Assembly: GCF_017654505.1 (NCBI RefSeq)
Contig: NC_054547.1
Coordinates: forward strand, 21,817,975-21,881,974
Direction of reading: 5' to 3'
Length of the DNA: 64,000 nucleotides
DNA from: Polyodon spathula
Taxonomy: Eukaryota; Chordata; Actinopteri; Acipenseriformes; Polyodontidae
Shown here: in pieces, positions 21,858 through 32,535 of the stretch
Layout of the letters: each line of letters begins with the position of its first letter
Numbering within the stretch: position 1 is the stretch's first letter
Program-made: the position numbers and the translations under genes
The notes under the pieces: model-generated
Told to the model about the DNA's origin: nothing
The model's input: the letters and a program-made list of their open reading frames with translations, nothing else
Database searches by the model: none

Positions 21858-22993
21858 AAAAAGCCAGATAAAGAATAGTTAGCCATTTAAACATGATAAA
21901 CACATAATCAAAATGATTAAACAAAATTATCCATAAGATTTTTTATTTTTGATAACACAACCAAATCAATTACTCTGCTATTATCTTGCTGATGCAGTTT
22001 TGTATTTTAAAACAAGGGACGATTTTAGAATTTTTCTGTTTCTGAAGGGACAAAAAATGAAGGCTGTTTTTGCTCTACTTGCTTTCAAACTGTGTAAAAT
22101 GTTTGCTTCAGAGTGGTGTTACCTGTATAGTTCGTTTTGATTATATGAAGCATCTTGTTATTTCTGTTTGATATTTTTCCTACCTAAAAACAATTAGGAG
22201 CAGCGTATCACAGTCTGTTATTCTACCACCAAGTAATAAAGTGGAATACTTGTGCTTTATGTAAGTTTAAAATAAAGCACATTCAAATATATAAACAAAA
22301 TGTATTTATTGCTATTTAACAGACTTAATAAATACATTTGAGGGTTTCTTTCTTTTAATGTAACTAAATGCACACAAACATTTAAACAGGAAGTTTCACA
22401 TACAAACAGATAGTTGAATCTACACCACTGAAATACGTAAAATAACAGGCACAAACCAAAGTCTTAAATCAGCAAAAAATTATGATACATCAAGGGTAAG
22501 CATGAAACGTTCATATTTTATGAGATTTATACATTTGCATATGAAAGTACTTTGAAAAGAACAGTCGTAATGAAACTAAGTTACGGGAATGAAACTGACT
22601 TGGATACGTTGCAGATAAGTCTACGAAGTCACAGCAACCTATGAAAAGTCAAGATACAAAAGACAAATCAATGATAGAGGGAGCCCATAATTAATAAATA
22701 GTTCCGTGCACATTCCGCTAAAATACAATACTATAATGTCAGAGATTATCACAGGGTCTTGCGTATGGTCTCATGAAAAACTTGTCTGCATGCTTGCCAA
22801 AATCGGACACATTCGGCAATAGAACAAGTCTACAGAACTGGCATGTACTTTGTACAACATTAATATGAATGAAGCTGAAGTTTCAGCTTTCATTCAACAA
22901 AGCGCAAATCGACTGGGGGGGAAAAAATATCCAACACTAATTTAAGTTTCAGATTATTGCCACTTGTATATCTTTCCAAATATGCACTCACCT
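21858..22993. other. Unassigned
   Basis: AT-rich, no gene or repeat recognised. Possible unique sequence outside the TTAA-flanked transposon that begins at 22998. Confidence 0.3.
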
Positions 22994-24159
22994 TTAAAGG
23001 TGGGGTGCAGTGACATAAAAAAAAAAAAAAATCATAGTTGAGTACAGGTAAACTTCCTATACATGTCCTGAAAGTTTAGTTCATATTTGTTACTTAAAGT
23101 GGAAAAAAGGCAAATTTGTGTTTTAAACCTTTTTCAGAAACCTTCGAGACCTCTACCTGGGAGAGTGCGTGTGTGTGACATCACACCAGGACATTCACTG
23201 TTGTAAACAAATGCAGTAGGTGGACAGAAGTGAAAGCGATGATACCACTTCAGATGTTTTATCATCTTTGACAGGGTGCTCGTGTCACTTGTGTGAGTAA
23301 CTGCAGCTTAAGCATAACAGAGAGACAATAGAGGTGGAGTTGAAGCCAGCACAGGCACGCAAGATTTATTCCCACACAAAATGAAAGTAAACAACGGTGG
23401 TCACGTGACTTTACCAGCCATGGTAACCCACAGAGGACAAGCTGTACAAAAACTACAAATAAAAGGTGCCACACAGGGCGAGCGCTAGCCTTAAAACAAG
23501 GCATCCCGCTCCAGGAACCTGCTACACTATATAACCCTCGCTATACATTTCATGGGATCACCATCCCCTAAACTAACCTACTTATGAGCCGGTATTCATA
23601 TGATGACTCCTGCTGCTTCATATGGCCTTGGCTGGGCATTGTCTTCACACGCACTGCTGGCAGTTTCAGGGTTGCGTAGCTGTCGTTATTGTAGAGCGGG
23701 CCTTCTCCTCCCAAATACACACAGCTCTCCTCTACAACATGACATTGCAATCTCTCCGAGCCATCTCCAGCGGATGTTTTTATGCTGACGGACATTCGGT
23801 CAATACCCGCCCACCTGCTTATTGAGGACCAGCACAGCCAATCAGTTGCTGCCCTTCACCTTAACCAAACTTAGCAGGCAGCAAGTCTCAATTGACTCTA
23901 AACAATAATTTAATCAAACAAATCGGCTCCAAAAAGACAGACAATCCCATTTCCACATACAAATCACACCAACACTAATTCCTCATTGTGCCACATACCT
24001 CCCTCCTTAGGATAAACCCTAAGGGTTCATCCAACAATGCCATTATTTAATTTATTTATATCTACTCACCATTTTTATACTATTCTAACACATATGGTTG
24101 GGTGGAAGGGAACTTTAGAGCCCAGCCAGCCTCAACCAACCACCAGACAGCTAACTAAA

Positions 24160-24480
24160 TGTTAATCACCACATTATTCACTATAAATTTATCATTATTA
24201 CCATCGCCATTATTATCACTATAATTTACTATTATCATTTACCATCACAAACACTATTACCATCACCATTATTATCACTGTCTATTATCATTTATCATTA
24301 TTTCCATTGCCATCATTTACCTCTTAATTTATCATTCCTATAATTACCATTACTAACATCACTACAATATAGTCAATCCTTTCACATTACCAATAACTCA
24401 CTATCATTCATGCTATAAATCATTTAACAATAACCTACTAACATGTATCAATAACAAACTAACAATTTACAACAACAATC
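24160..24480. repeat. Low-complexity (ATTATC/ACCATT) tract
   Basis: Repeated words such as ccattattatcac and atcatttaccatc within the internal region of the LTR element. Degenerate simple sequence. Confidence 0.7.
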
Positions 24481-24542
24481 TACCAACAATTAATCACCCC
24501 TGGGCTTCTATGAGGGGGTGCACATTCAACCCCGATTACCCC

Positions 24543-24944
24543 CTAAACCCAGTGCCCCTTCAAGGGGCTCATCTCTGGAGGATTGCCCTGCCGCCTTCTG
24601 AGACGATGGCCCACAAATGTCAGGTCCTCCTTAGCTGACCCTCGACAAGCAGTTCCTCCTGCTGGGTTAAGGGCAGGCAGTCTCTCCTCCTCCCTCGCCA
24701 GTTTCCAGGACCGGAACTCCTCCTTCTGCAGCTCTTGGGGACGTTCCTTCCTTGGCCTCTCTGGCATTCGGGATCTCTCAGCTCCATCCATCTCCTTCAG
24801 CAGCCCCTCCGATGGCTGCTGAGGGGTACCTGCGGTCTGCCCATGTCGCCCCCAAAACATTTCAGAGGTTTGCTCCTCCATGTCTCTCCGTAGCGATCTA
24901 GACTTGCTTTGGCAGTATGCAGCGGAATCCCCTTCTGACACCAT
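24543..24944 (-). pseudogene. Gag-like leader ORF of the LTR element
   Basis: A 133-codon minus-strand frame starts at the primer-binding region (MVSEGDSAAYCQSKSRSLRR) and is rich in Glu, Arg, Lys and Gln: MEEQTSEMFWGRHGQ, EMDGAERSRMPERPRKERPQ, LAREEERLPAL. Position directly after the 5' LTR and charged composition suit the start of a Ty3-type gag. No zinc knuckle or capsid motif is present and the frame stops early, so it is a remnant. Confidence 0.5.
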
Positions 24945-25302
24945 ATGTGACAGGGTGCTTGTGTCACATTTGTGGGTAACCGCCGTTTAAGTATGACAGA
25001 GACACAATGGAGGTGGAGTTGAAACGCCGGCACAGGCACGCTGGATTTATTCACAGAACGAAAGTAAACAAAGGTGGTCATGTGACGTTACCAGCTATAC
25101 AAAAATAAAACACAGTACAAAAACTACAAACAAAAGGCACCACACAGGGCCAGCGCTAGCCTTAAAACGAGGCGTCCTGCTCCAGGTACCTGCTACACTG
25201 TATAACCCTTGCTATACATTACATGAGATCATCATCCCCTAAACTAACCTACTAATGATCCGGTATTGATAAGATGACTCCTGCTGCTTCATACAGCCTT
25301 AC

Positions 25303-26577
25303 TTACTTACTTACTTCTCTCTCTCTTTCATGGTTTGTTGTAGTCTGTTGATGATAGAATAGCACATGACATTTTATTTTGTGTCAGTTTCAGGTTTTTT
25401 TATTTGAATTAGCTTCTTGGCGTATTTTCACGCCTGCTGTTAGTGCAAAGCTTGTTCCAAGCATCCTTATATAGACGGTGAATTTATTTTGAACAATATC
25501 TCTTGATTGTTGCATCTCTGCTGTAGTGTGTTCCTGGAATTTAGTTATTAATCAAACAAGAGGTTAAATTATCAACTGTATGTTTTGCCTACACCACCCT
25601 CAATAAGTTGAGAAACCTCTAATTATCTCCCACTCAGGTAGTTAACTGGGCAGACTATCAGTGACTGATAGGAAGTATACAAAACAACAAGGAGGCAAAT
25701 TGCAAAAAAAAAAAAAAAAAACAGAGGTTATTGCTCAGGTTCACAGTAAAAACAAGACATAGATCCTGAAGTATTTTGAAAGTTTTAGTTATTATATTTT
25801 TTTATATAAGATATTCAATAGTGATAGGATTTACTTGAGGTAACACCAGACTTTACATAATAGTACAGTCAATTACACAGTGTCACACACACACACACAG
25901 ACACACACATACAACCCTGCTACCTTCAATGTCTATGTAGGCTATGCCTTGCTGAAAAGGTTCTTAGTCACTTGGTCGTCTGACACCCTTTAAACATAAA
26001 CAAGTATACAAAAAAGAATACAGACTCTACCGTCTTTGTTTCGTGACAAAAAGAACAAAAAAAAAAGGTGCGTTCTCCCAACTCAGGAAAGCCTTACAAA
26101 ATAGCTAGTCTCTCATTTCTTCACTATAGTAGTAGACACAGAGTGTGTCGTATCTCCATGGAACAGATCAGCCGCAATTTAACATGCAGAACAAGTACAG
26201 TAATACCTGTCAACTTGTCATGAAAACACGAGCACTAGAGGTCTCCCTTTTCAGACTTACTGCATGCTTAACTTTCACCGAACAAATCAATATAATAATT
26301 CTTACATATACACTAAATATACTTTATTCTTAAGTTGTAGCCTATTAGAATCTGATATAGCCTACATCAACAGCATAAAGTAGCCTGTGACATTTTTCGC
26401 AGGTTGGATGGGGAAAATAATAATAAATAAATAAAGCTGAAGTTTATGTTAAGATTGGCAATCTAAATAATCCGGGGGCAGAAGATTTTACGTGGGCGTG
26501 ACCCTATAAAATCGAGAGACTTCTCAGGAATGCGTACGAGAACGTGACATAATGCAATCATTTTATCACTTTATTTA
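25303..26577. other. Unassigned, short simple repeats
   Basis: Starts with (TTAC)n and (TC)n at 25303-25328. It also has an 18-bp A run near 25705 and a CA run at 25884-25908. Otherwise no family or gene recognised. Confidence 0.4.
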
Positions 26578-26581
26578 TTAA

Positions 26582-27026
26582 CCCTTTGTGGCCCTGTGTC
26601 GGACGGATCTGAACAATACACGTTGGACCCGCACCACAGAGATAACCCAGACATAAACAAAAAAGATAGCTGTTTCCACATCCAGCGCGCAAACTATCAC
26701 AGACATTTGCAGAGCTTTTTCAGATGTTATAGTAATAAAATAATGACTTGGATTGCATTATTGAGGAGTTCGGTGATAAAACAAGTGATCAGGAGATGAT
26801 TTATCAGTATGCACGACTACAAAGATGTATGTGATAAATACAGCGACAAGGGGTGGGGCGGGGCTGGAGATGCAGTACTGAGTGTCCTGTTGATATGCAG
26901 TGCCTTTTAAACCTGTTTTACTTTGAATAAAATTACGTTTAAACAGCGTGTGCAAAATGAACAGTGTGTGAAAATAAATTGGACCTGACGCGCCTGACAG
27001 GCGCTGAATAAGTGGACTGCTAAGGG
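26582..27026. mobile_element. piggyBac-like MITE
   Basis: A 445-bp element bounded by TTAA on both sides (26578-26581 and 27027-27030). Ends are CCCTTTGTGG (left) and, read inward from the right, CCCTTAGCAG, matching the CCCTTTG/CCCTTAG ends usual for piggyBac-type elements. The first segment carries the common ctgtgtcggacgg word. No transposase frame, so non-autonomous. Confidence 0.75.
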
Positions 27027-27091
27027 TTAATAATGTACATGGGAGGTTGTTGGCTATATAATCACACCATTTTATACATATTTTCATCAAA

Positions 27092-27806
27092 CATTAAGAA
27101 TATAAGAACAAAAGAACATAAGCAAGTTTACAAACGAGAGGAGGCCATTTGGCCCATCTTGCTCCTTTGGTTGTTAGTAGCTTATTGATCCCAGAATCTC
27201 ATCAAGCAGCTTCTTGAAGGATCCCAGGGTGTCATCTTCAACAAGATTACATTTTTGTACATTTACATGTTAACACACAATGTTTAATTTAAGTTACTGT
27301 ATTATTCTATACTGTTATTCTATACTGTTAAACATGGTAACCTTAAATTGTGTACAGTTCAAGAAACTAAAGCTCTGATACCAACATCCAAGCCGAACAA
27401 CTGGACAAAGCCCATAAATATGCAGTATTTTCTCAAACTGCCTAAGGTCGGAGCACAGTTCAGTGTCTCCTACAGCACGGCAAGGGGCAGGTGGTGTTGG
27501 CTGAACAACAATATGGTATCGGTTACAAGTTACTGGTGTAGTGCATAGACAAATGAAACATGCAGAAAAGTATCTACTTCCATAGCCTCTTGTATGTACT
27601 CTACTTGTTTCTTTTACACAACTAAAATATACAGAGACTCAAACAAAAGTTTTCTGCAATATTCTTAAATTAAATACAAGCACTGAAAGCATGTAGAGAA
27701 GCAAGGTTACGGTGCAGATTTACTGCGCATATGTACCATGTTAAACTCCAATATATAGAAACACACTTAGTTATATTTATGTTTTCCATTTTTGGGGATG
27801 CTTTCT
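27092..27806 (-). mobile_element. Composite repeat with CR1 tail, copy 2
   Basis: Inverted relative to copy 1 at 20674-21857 and without the solo LTR. On the minus strand, tccccaaaaatggaaaac (27800) leads through the shared ~560-bp unit to the CR1 join at about 27241 and the tail at 27092-27110. Its 5' boundary lies in an older CR1 fragment (27818-28010) that is absent at copy 1, so the two copies have different flanks. Confidence 0.75.
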
Positions 27807-27817
27807 TCGCTTTCCCA

Positions 27818-28010
27818 GAATCTCATCAAGCAGCTTCTTGAAGGATCCTAGGGTGTCATCGCCACCAAAATTACTGGAGAGTTAGTTCCAGACCCTCACA
27901 ATTCTCTGTGTAAAAAAAGTGCCTCCTATTTTCTGTTCTGAATGCCCCTTTATCTAATTTCCATTAGTGACCCCTGGTCCTTGTTTATTTTTTCAGGTCG
28001 AAAAAGTAAT
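27818..28010 (-). mobile_element. CR1-clade LINE 3' fragment
   Basis: Minus-strand ORF2 C-terminal segment (agaatctcatcaagcagcttc through the tttttcaggtcgaaaaag word) with a few substitutions and an extra A in the aaaaaaagtgcc run. The composite repeat copy 2 abuts it. Confidence 0.85.
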
Positions 28011-28129
28011 GCAATGATAGGATCATGTCCTCTGCACCTCTCTTTTCCTGGCAGCCGCTCAAGTCCTGGTGATTTTACTTTTTTTTTTTTTTTATACTAG
28101 AAGAAGATGCTGCTGCTGTCCTACAGGTA

Positions 28130-28425
28130 CCATCTGGATAAATGGATGGCACTGCATCCCTGTTTAATTTAACTTTTTTAACAGCACCCATTTTGAACAT
28201 CATTAAATTAATAAAGCTGTCTTCGGTAAAGTGGGTACTGCACATGCAGCAGCTGTTGGACTTAGCATCCCAATCCCTGGTCCTCCTCATGAACTTCACC
28301 CATTGCCGGCATTGTACCAACTCTTTAGGAAACTCGTGGAAAGATACAAATGGTCCTGCTGTACTGTAGCAACCATATATTACATACCTAATTACGATGG
28401 TATCTCTCGCTAGGGTACATTCTGT
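28130..28425 (-). pseudogene. THAP zinc-finger domain of a DNA transposon
   Basis: The minus-strand frame 28503-28075 contains a near-complete THAP domain: YVIYGCYSTAG (second Cys kept; the first, expected before VIYGC, reads Tyr), FVSFHEFPK, RQWVKFMRRTRDWD (invariant Trp), CCMCSTHFTEDSF (the Cys..His pair), and RDAVPSIYP, the AVPTIF-type end. THAP domains bind DNA through C2CH zinc coordination and are found in P-element and Kolobok transposases. Loss of the first Cys and of a clear start suggests decay. A poly-A-like run (read T17 on +) follows at 28077-28094. Confidence 0.75.
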
Positions 28426-28694
28426 TTCGGCGAGTGGTTTTGGTGAGCAGTAATGCAGGAAAGCAGAGGGCGGGATGGCGAGCGTGTCCTGGTGTGACGT
28501 CACGCATACATTTGTAGCAGCTTCGAGTGAACTGAACTTTTCATAGAGCTGTCAACTTCAAAGTTGTTTTTTATACACTTAGCATTAAAACTTATACATT
28601 AAAACTACACAGATACTTTTATTGACCTATCAAGAGTACTATACAAGTGAATTCTGAAAAAAAATTAAAATCATTACCCCCCACCTTTAAGAGT

Positions 28695-28862
28695 TTTGAT
28701 CCCAATGATCACTTGTACACCGTGAACAGAATTAATACAGCTGTAGCGAGCCTCAATGCTGAGAAGTCACTGAGGAACATGCTGTTTCTCCTATGGTTTG
28801 AAAGAGACCTGTGCGATTCTCTGGAGTATGACTATAATTGCAATATTCAACAGGAAGCCTGA
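28695..28862 (+). other. Possible coding exon, unidentified
   Basis: Immediately outside the transposon's TTAA a + frame reads SFDPNDHLYTVNRINTAV then FERDLCDSLEYDYNCN, ending in TGA at 28861. The residue mix looks coding-like, and a good splice donor (atg|gtaagtc) lies at about 28913. I recognise no family; chance is quite possible. Confidence 0.25.
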
Positions 28863-29014
28863 CGCCTTATGTAGAGGTGGAGCAGTGACTAGAGGATACT
28901 AACTAGGCAATGGTAAGTCATTTACTAACTTTCATTTTATTTAATAATTGCTTAAAATGTAATATTAGTGTGTTCCTGCTGGATTGGCTTTTTAAAGTGC
29001 ATTCACTGCAGATT

Positions 29015-30643
29015 CAGTGCCTATAGAAAGTCTACACCCCCTTGAACTTTTTTTCCATTTTGTTGTGTCAGTGTTTCATGCTTAAATGAGGATTTTTTTC
29101 CAGTCATCTACACACCATACTCCACACTGTTAAGGGGAAAAAAGTTTTTATTGAGAAAAAAAAAAAAAAAAATTATATATTAAAAATACAAAACTGAAAG
29201 ATTATAATTGGATAAGTCTCCACCTCCCTGAGTTAATACCTGGTGCAAGCACCTTTGGCAGTAATTACAGCTGTGAGTCTGTTGGGATAGGTCTCTACCA
29301 ACTTTGCACACCTAGACTTGGCAATATTTGACCATTCTTCTTTACAAAACTGTTCAAAGTCTGTCAAGTTCATTGGGGAGCATTGATGGACAACAATCTT
29401 CAAGTCATGCCACAAACTTTCGATTGGATTTAGGTCAGGGCTCTGACTGGGCCACTCAAGGACATTTACCTTTTTGTTCCTTAGCCACTCCAGTGTAGCT
29501 TGGGCTGTGTGCTTTGGGTCGTTGTCATGCTGAAAGGTGAACTTCCGTCCCAGTTTCAGCTTTCTTGCAGAGGGCACCAGGTTTTCATCAAAGACTTATC
29601 TGTACTTTGCTCCATTCATTTTCCCTTCTATCCTGACAAGTGCCCCAGTCCCTGCCAATGTGAAACATCTCCATAACATGATGCTGCCAGCACCATGCTT
29701 AACAGTAGGGATGGTGTTCTTTGGATGATGCGCTGTGTTGGGTTTGCGCCAAACATAACACTTAGCATTTAGACCAAAAATTTCCACTTTAGTTTCGTCA
29801 GACCACAAAACTTTTTGCCTCATGGCTACAGAATATCCTGAGTGTTTTTTTGCATAATTCAAATGGGATTCAGGGTGGGTTTTCTTGAGTAATGGCTTCC
29901 TTCTTGCCACCCTACCATACAGTCCAGATTTATGGAGTGCTTGGGATATTGTTGTCACATGCACACTTTGACCAGTCTTGGCCATAAAAGCCTGTAGCTC
30001 TTGCAAAGTTGTTATTGGCCTCTTGGTAGCCTCTCTGATCAGTCTCCTTCTTTCTCTTTCATCCAGTTTGGAGGGACGACCTGATCTAGGCAGGGTCTTG
30101 GTGGTGCCATACACCTTCCACTTCTTAATAATCGTCTTGGCCATGCTCCAAGGGATATTCAATGCCTTTGATTTTTTTTTTTTATACCCATCCCCTGATC
30201 TGGGCCTTTCAACAACTTTGTCCCAGAGTTCCTTTGAAAGCACCTTGGTGCTCATGGTTGAGTCCTTGCTTTGAAATGCACTACTCAGCAGAGAGAACCT
30301 ACAGGAACTGCTGAATTTATCCTGAAATTATATGAATCACTGCAGTTTTACACAGGTGGAGACCACTTAACTTGGTGTGTGATTTTGAAGGTGATTGGTT
30401 ACATCTGAGCTAATTTAGAATTGCTATTACAAGGGGGGTGGACACTTATCCAACCAAGCTAGTTTTTATTTTTAATTAATTTTCTACAAATTTCTAGAAT
30501 ATGTTTTACTTGGAATTTGTGGTGTAGGATGTGTAGATAAATGGAAAAAAACAAAACAATTGTAATGCATTTTAATTCCAGGCTATAAGGCAACAAAAGG
30601 TGAAAATTTTGAAAGGGGGGGTGTAGACTTTCTATAGGCACTG
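29015..30643 (-). mobile_element. Tc1-like transposon (Tc1-B), nearly intact
   Basis: 1.63 kb. Terminal inverted repeats: CAGTGCCTATAGAAAGTCTA on the left and its complement ending ...TCTATAGGCACTG on the right. The right flank is TA; the left reads TT, so one base has changed. It encodes one transposase on the minus strand (29233-30255). The same family recurs at 52789-54371. Confidence 0.93.
29233..30255 (-). pseudogene. Tc1-like DD34E transposase, single in-frame stop
   Basis: A 340-codon frame starting MSTKVLSKELWDKVVE (ATG at 30255). Paired-like helix-turn-helix N-terminus: WSMAKTIIKKWK, then a GRPSKLDERERRRLIRE hinge and a second HTH with ISQALHKSGLYGR. Catalytic residues are all present: Asp in VLWSDETKVEIF, Asp in [11 protein letters not shown], Glu in [11 protein letters not shown]. 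The only break is TAA at 29596-29598 within KYR-stop-VFDENL, where the sister copy has Glu (KYREVIDENL), so a GAA-to-TAA change explains it. Everything else is in frame, from start to the usual ...AKGACTRY end. Confidence 0.93.
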
Positions 30644-31420
30644 TATACTGTATCACTGTATAAGATGATGATCTTCTATTGGTTGCAAAGAAACCCAGAA
30701 ATAGCTGCTTGAGAGCATCTAGCAAATCACAGACTAATCTTTTAAACTTAAGGTATTACTGATATTTACATTTTTAGTAAATTAGCAAAGAAGTGATACT
30801 GCTTCCTTAATAAATTTACCTGACACGTAAATGCAGCAATGTAGTAAACAAATTGTTGCATAATTTTAAACTAACAGGAGCTTAGCTATAATAAGCAGCC
30901 TAATGTGTGTACTTGTAGGTGTGTATATATATAAACGTGATATTAAAAAAACATATACTTTTTAATTTTTTTTTTTTTTTTTACTAGACCTGTGGTGATA
31001 TTAGTTATGTATTGGACATGCACAATCTATCGATTTGTGAAACTATTAAAACATCAAGATTGACAAATAGTGTTTATAATGATATAAATGAAATGCTTAT
31101 ATATGAGATTATCTGTACAATACTTTATTTTAAAATAAAATATAGACTGTAAATCTCATGGAAATGTGTTTATGTATTAATTCATTTATGTATTTATTTT
31201 TCACTAAAAGTAGTGCAGGGAAAGAATGTTGCCCTCACAAAAAAAAAAGAAAAAAAGAAAAAATTGCCACCAGGGTATGAAACCAGGATCACCATGCTGC
31301 TGCATTGTTCTAGTTCAAGATGTTAAATGAGGGGAAATAGCTGTAAATTGTTGTACACTGTTTAAAAAAATAATATAATAGAAATAAACAGAATTTTAAA
31401 AAATCCTATTTTGTCTTTGC
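30644..31420. other. Unassigned AT-rich
   Basis: No family recognised. Contains short poly-T (30968-30984) and poly-A runs. Confidence 0.3.
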
Positions 31421-31424
31421 AGAA

Positions 31425-31590
31425 TTTGATGGAGCCTACTGTAAATATTGTGTTCATTTTAGTAGAAAAACAGCAAAAAATGCAGAGAAACCTGACAGGT
31501 TATACACAAGTCTTTTATAAAGCTGGGGTTCAGTGGTTACAAAACTGAAAGAACATCAAAAAAATCAGAATTCCACAAAGCAGCAGTAAT
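31425..31590 (+). pseudogene. hAT-type transposase exon (TTF-like zinc finger)
   Basis: A splice-acceptor-like tattttgtctttgcag (31408-31423) precedes a frame reading FDGAYCKYCVHFSRKTAKN. After a frame change it continues as GFSGYKTERTSKKSEFHKAA. The CxxC...FHK pattern matches the TTF/BED-like zinc finger that opens many hAT-family (ZMYM/ZBED-like) transposases. Only this exon-sized piece remains. Confidence 0.5.
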
Positions 31591-31623
31591 TGTTGGCAAC
31601 AGTGCCGTAACTTTGGTTTCAAA

Positions 31624-31648
31624 ATTGGGGGGGGGGGGGGGGGGGGGC
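31624..31648 (+). repeat. Poly-G run
   Basis: About 25 consecutive G. It can form quadruplexes and is a likely sequencing trouble spot. Confidence 0.95.
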
Positions 31649-31899
31649 AGTTTCTGTAGCTGAGGCATGCATGAAGATTATTCTATCAGAAATAATAAAA
31701 TATGTTACAAACAAATGTAATGAAACATGTATGTCTAATTCACGGAGTACCAGTAAAAGTGTATAGAAATGTGTAAACCGCGGATGTGAGTGACTGGGTC
31801 TCTTGAGAGCGATGAGTTTTGCTAGACAAGTGTAAGGGCAAAAGAAAGAGTTCATCTTTGATAACTGAATACAATGTCCTGAACGAAGTTGATCAGTTT

Positions 31900-32530
31900 T
31901 TGATGTCAAAGCAGTAGGAAATGCTGGTTTTTATTGCAGGAGAGGTCATTCGCTCCGATTCCAGAAGCTGGGATGCTGGAAACGGATGCGATCATGAACT
32001 CCGTGCATCTTAAAAACACAAAGAGGCAGTTATACAAATTGCTTCCATTACGAATCCCAGACAGATAGGATCTGATGGTAGTGGGTGACAAATGCCAGGA
32101 TTCCATTGTGGTTGAACTGTGCCGGGATGATTCAGTGATGGGCGCAGAATCGGAAGTATGAATTTCATGATAAATGATACTGAAGATAGACCTTTATTGA
32201 TTATTTGGACTGTTGCTGAATTGTCGCTATAGAACAGAATTGATATTCTAGACCATGATCTGCCCCAGATGAAAGCAGCAGCAATTATTAGGTATTCCAG
32301 TAATGCAGTGGATTTCTGTTCCAGTGATAGAATTGCTATTTCAGGTGGACTGGCTGAAAAACCATTGATTGGTCAGGATTGCCCCATAGCCTAGATGAGA
32401 AGCATCCGTGAACAGAGCGGGATCTGCAGCCACTATTCAATCCTTGTGCCCATTCCAGTGCTGCAGTAGACATTTTTGTGTCTTTCCTTGCTTCCAATCT
32501 GGTGACTGGGGATGTTGTAATGGAGGTTGG
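31900..32530 (-). pseudogene. DIRS/Ngaro-type RNase H and recombinase N-terminus
   Basis: On the minus strand an RNase H segment reads ALEWAQGLNSG (about 32460), HGCFSSRLWGNPDQSMVFQP and then FYSDNSATVQIINKGLSSVS (about 32230-32170). The YSDN..A..IINKG block is a hallmark of YR-retroelement RNase H. It is followed by MESWHLSPTTIRSYLSGIRN (about 32105-32045), the start of the recombinase core-binding domain. Domain order RNase H then recombinase is as in DIRS/Ngaro. Frameshifts and stops throughout; the recombinase catalytic part is lost by about 31900. Confidence 0.7.
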
Positions 32531-32535
32531 CGAGG

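Larger units (their letters stand above)
23269..25302 (-). mobile_element. Non-autonomous LTR retrotransposon, 5' LTR truncated
   Basis: The 3' LTR spans 23269-23995 (minus: starts TGTGGCACAATGAGG, ends ACCCTGTCA) and is preceded by a purine tract read aaggagggaggtatg. The 5' LTR keeps only 24948-25302 and loses its U3 side. Next to it is a primer-binding-like site, tggtgtcagaaggggattcc (minus strand, 24944-24925). The internal part is only ~0.95 kb: a gag-like frame and then AT-rich low-complexity sequence, with no pol. It must have moved using proteins of another element. Confidence 0.8.
22998..28686 (-). mobile_element. TTAA-flanked THAP transposon (Kolobok-like) with nested insertions
   Basis: The left end, AGGTGGGGTGCAGTGAC at 22998, follows TTAA (22994-22997). 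The right end, read inward, is AGGTGGGGGGTAATG from 28686, and it is followed by TTAA (28687-28690). Both ends carry a matching inner word, gtgac(a/g)tcacaccagga, about 190-200 bp in (23171-23188 and 28487-28503), so the terminal inverted repeats are long. A THAP-domain frame lies just inside the right end. TTAA targets and THAP-bearing transposases fit Kolobok. Inside sit an LTR element, a piggyBac MITE, a CR1-tailed composite and a CR1 fragment. The catalytic part of the transposase was not found. Confidence 0.55.

Noticed and set aside
29537..30274. Plus-strand frames of 63 and 98 codons (also 53308-53499 and 53734-53973)
   Set aside because: Antisense shadows of Tc1 transposases; they recur only because the element recurs.
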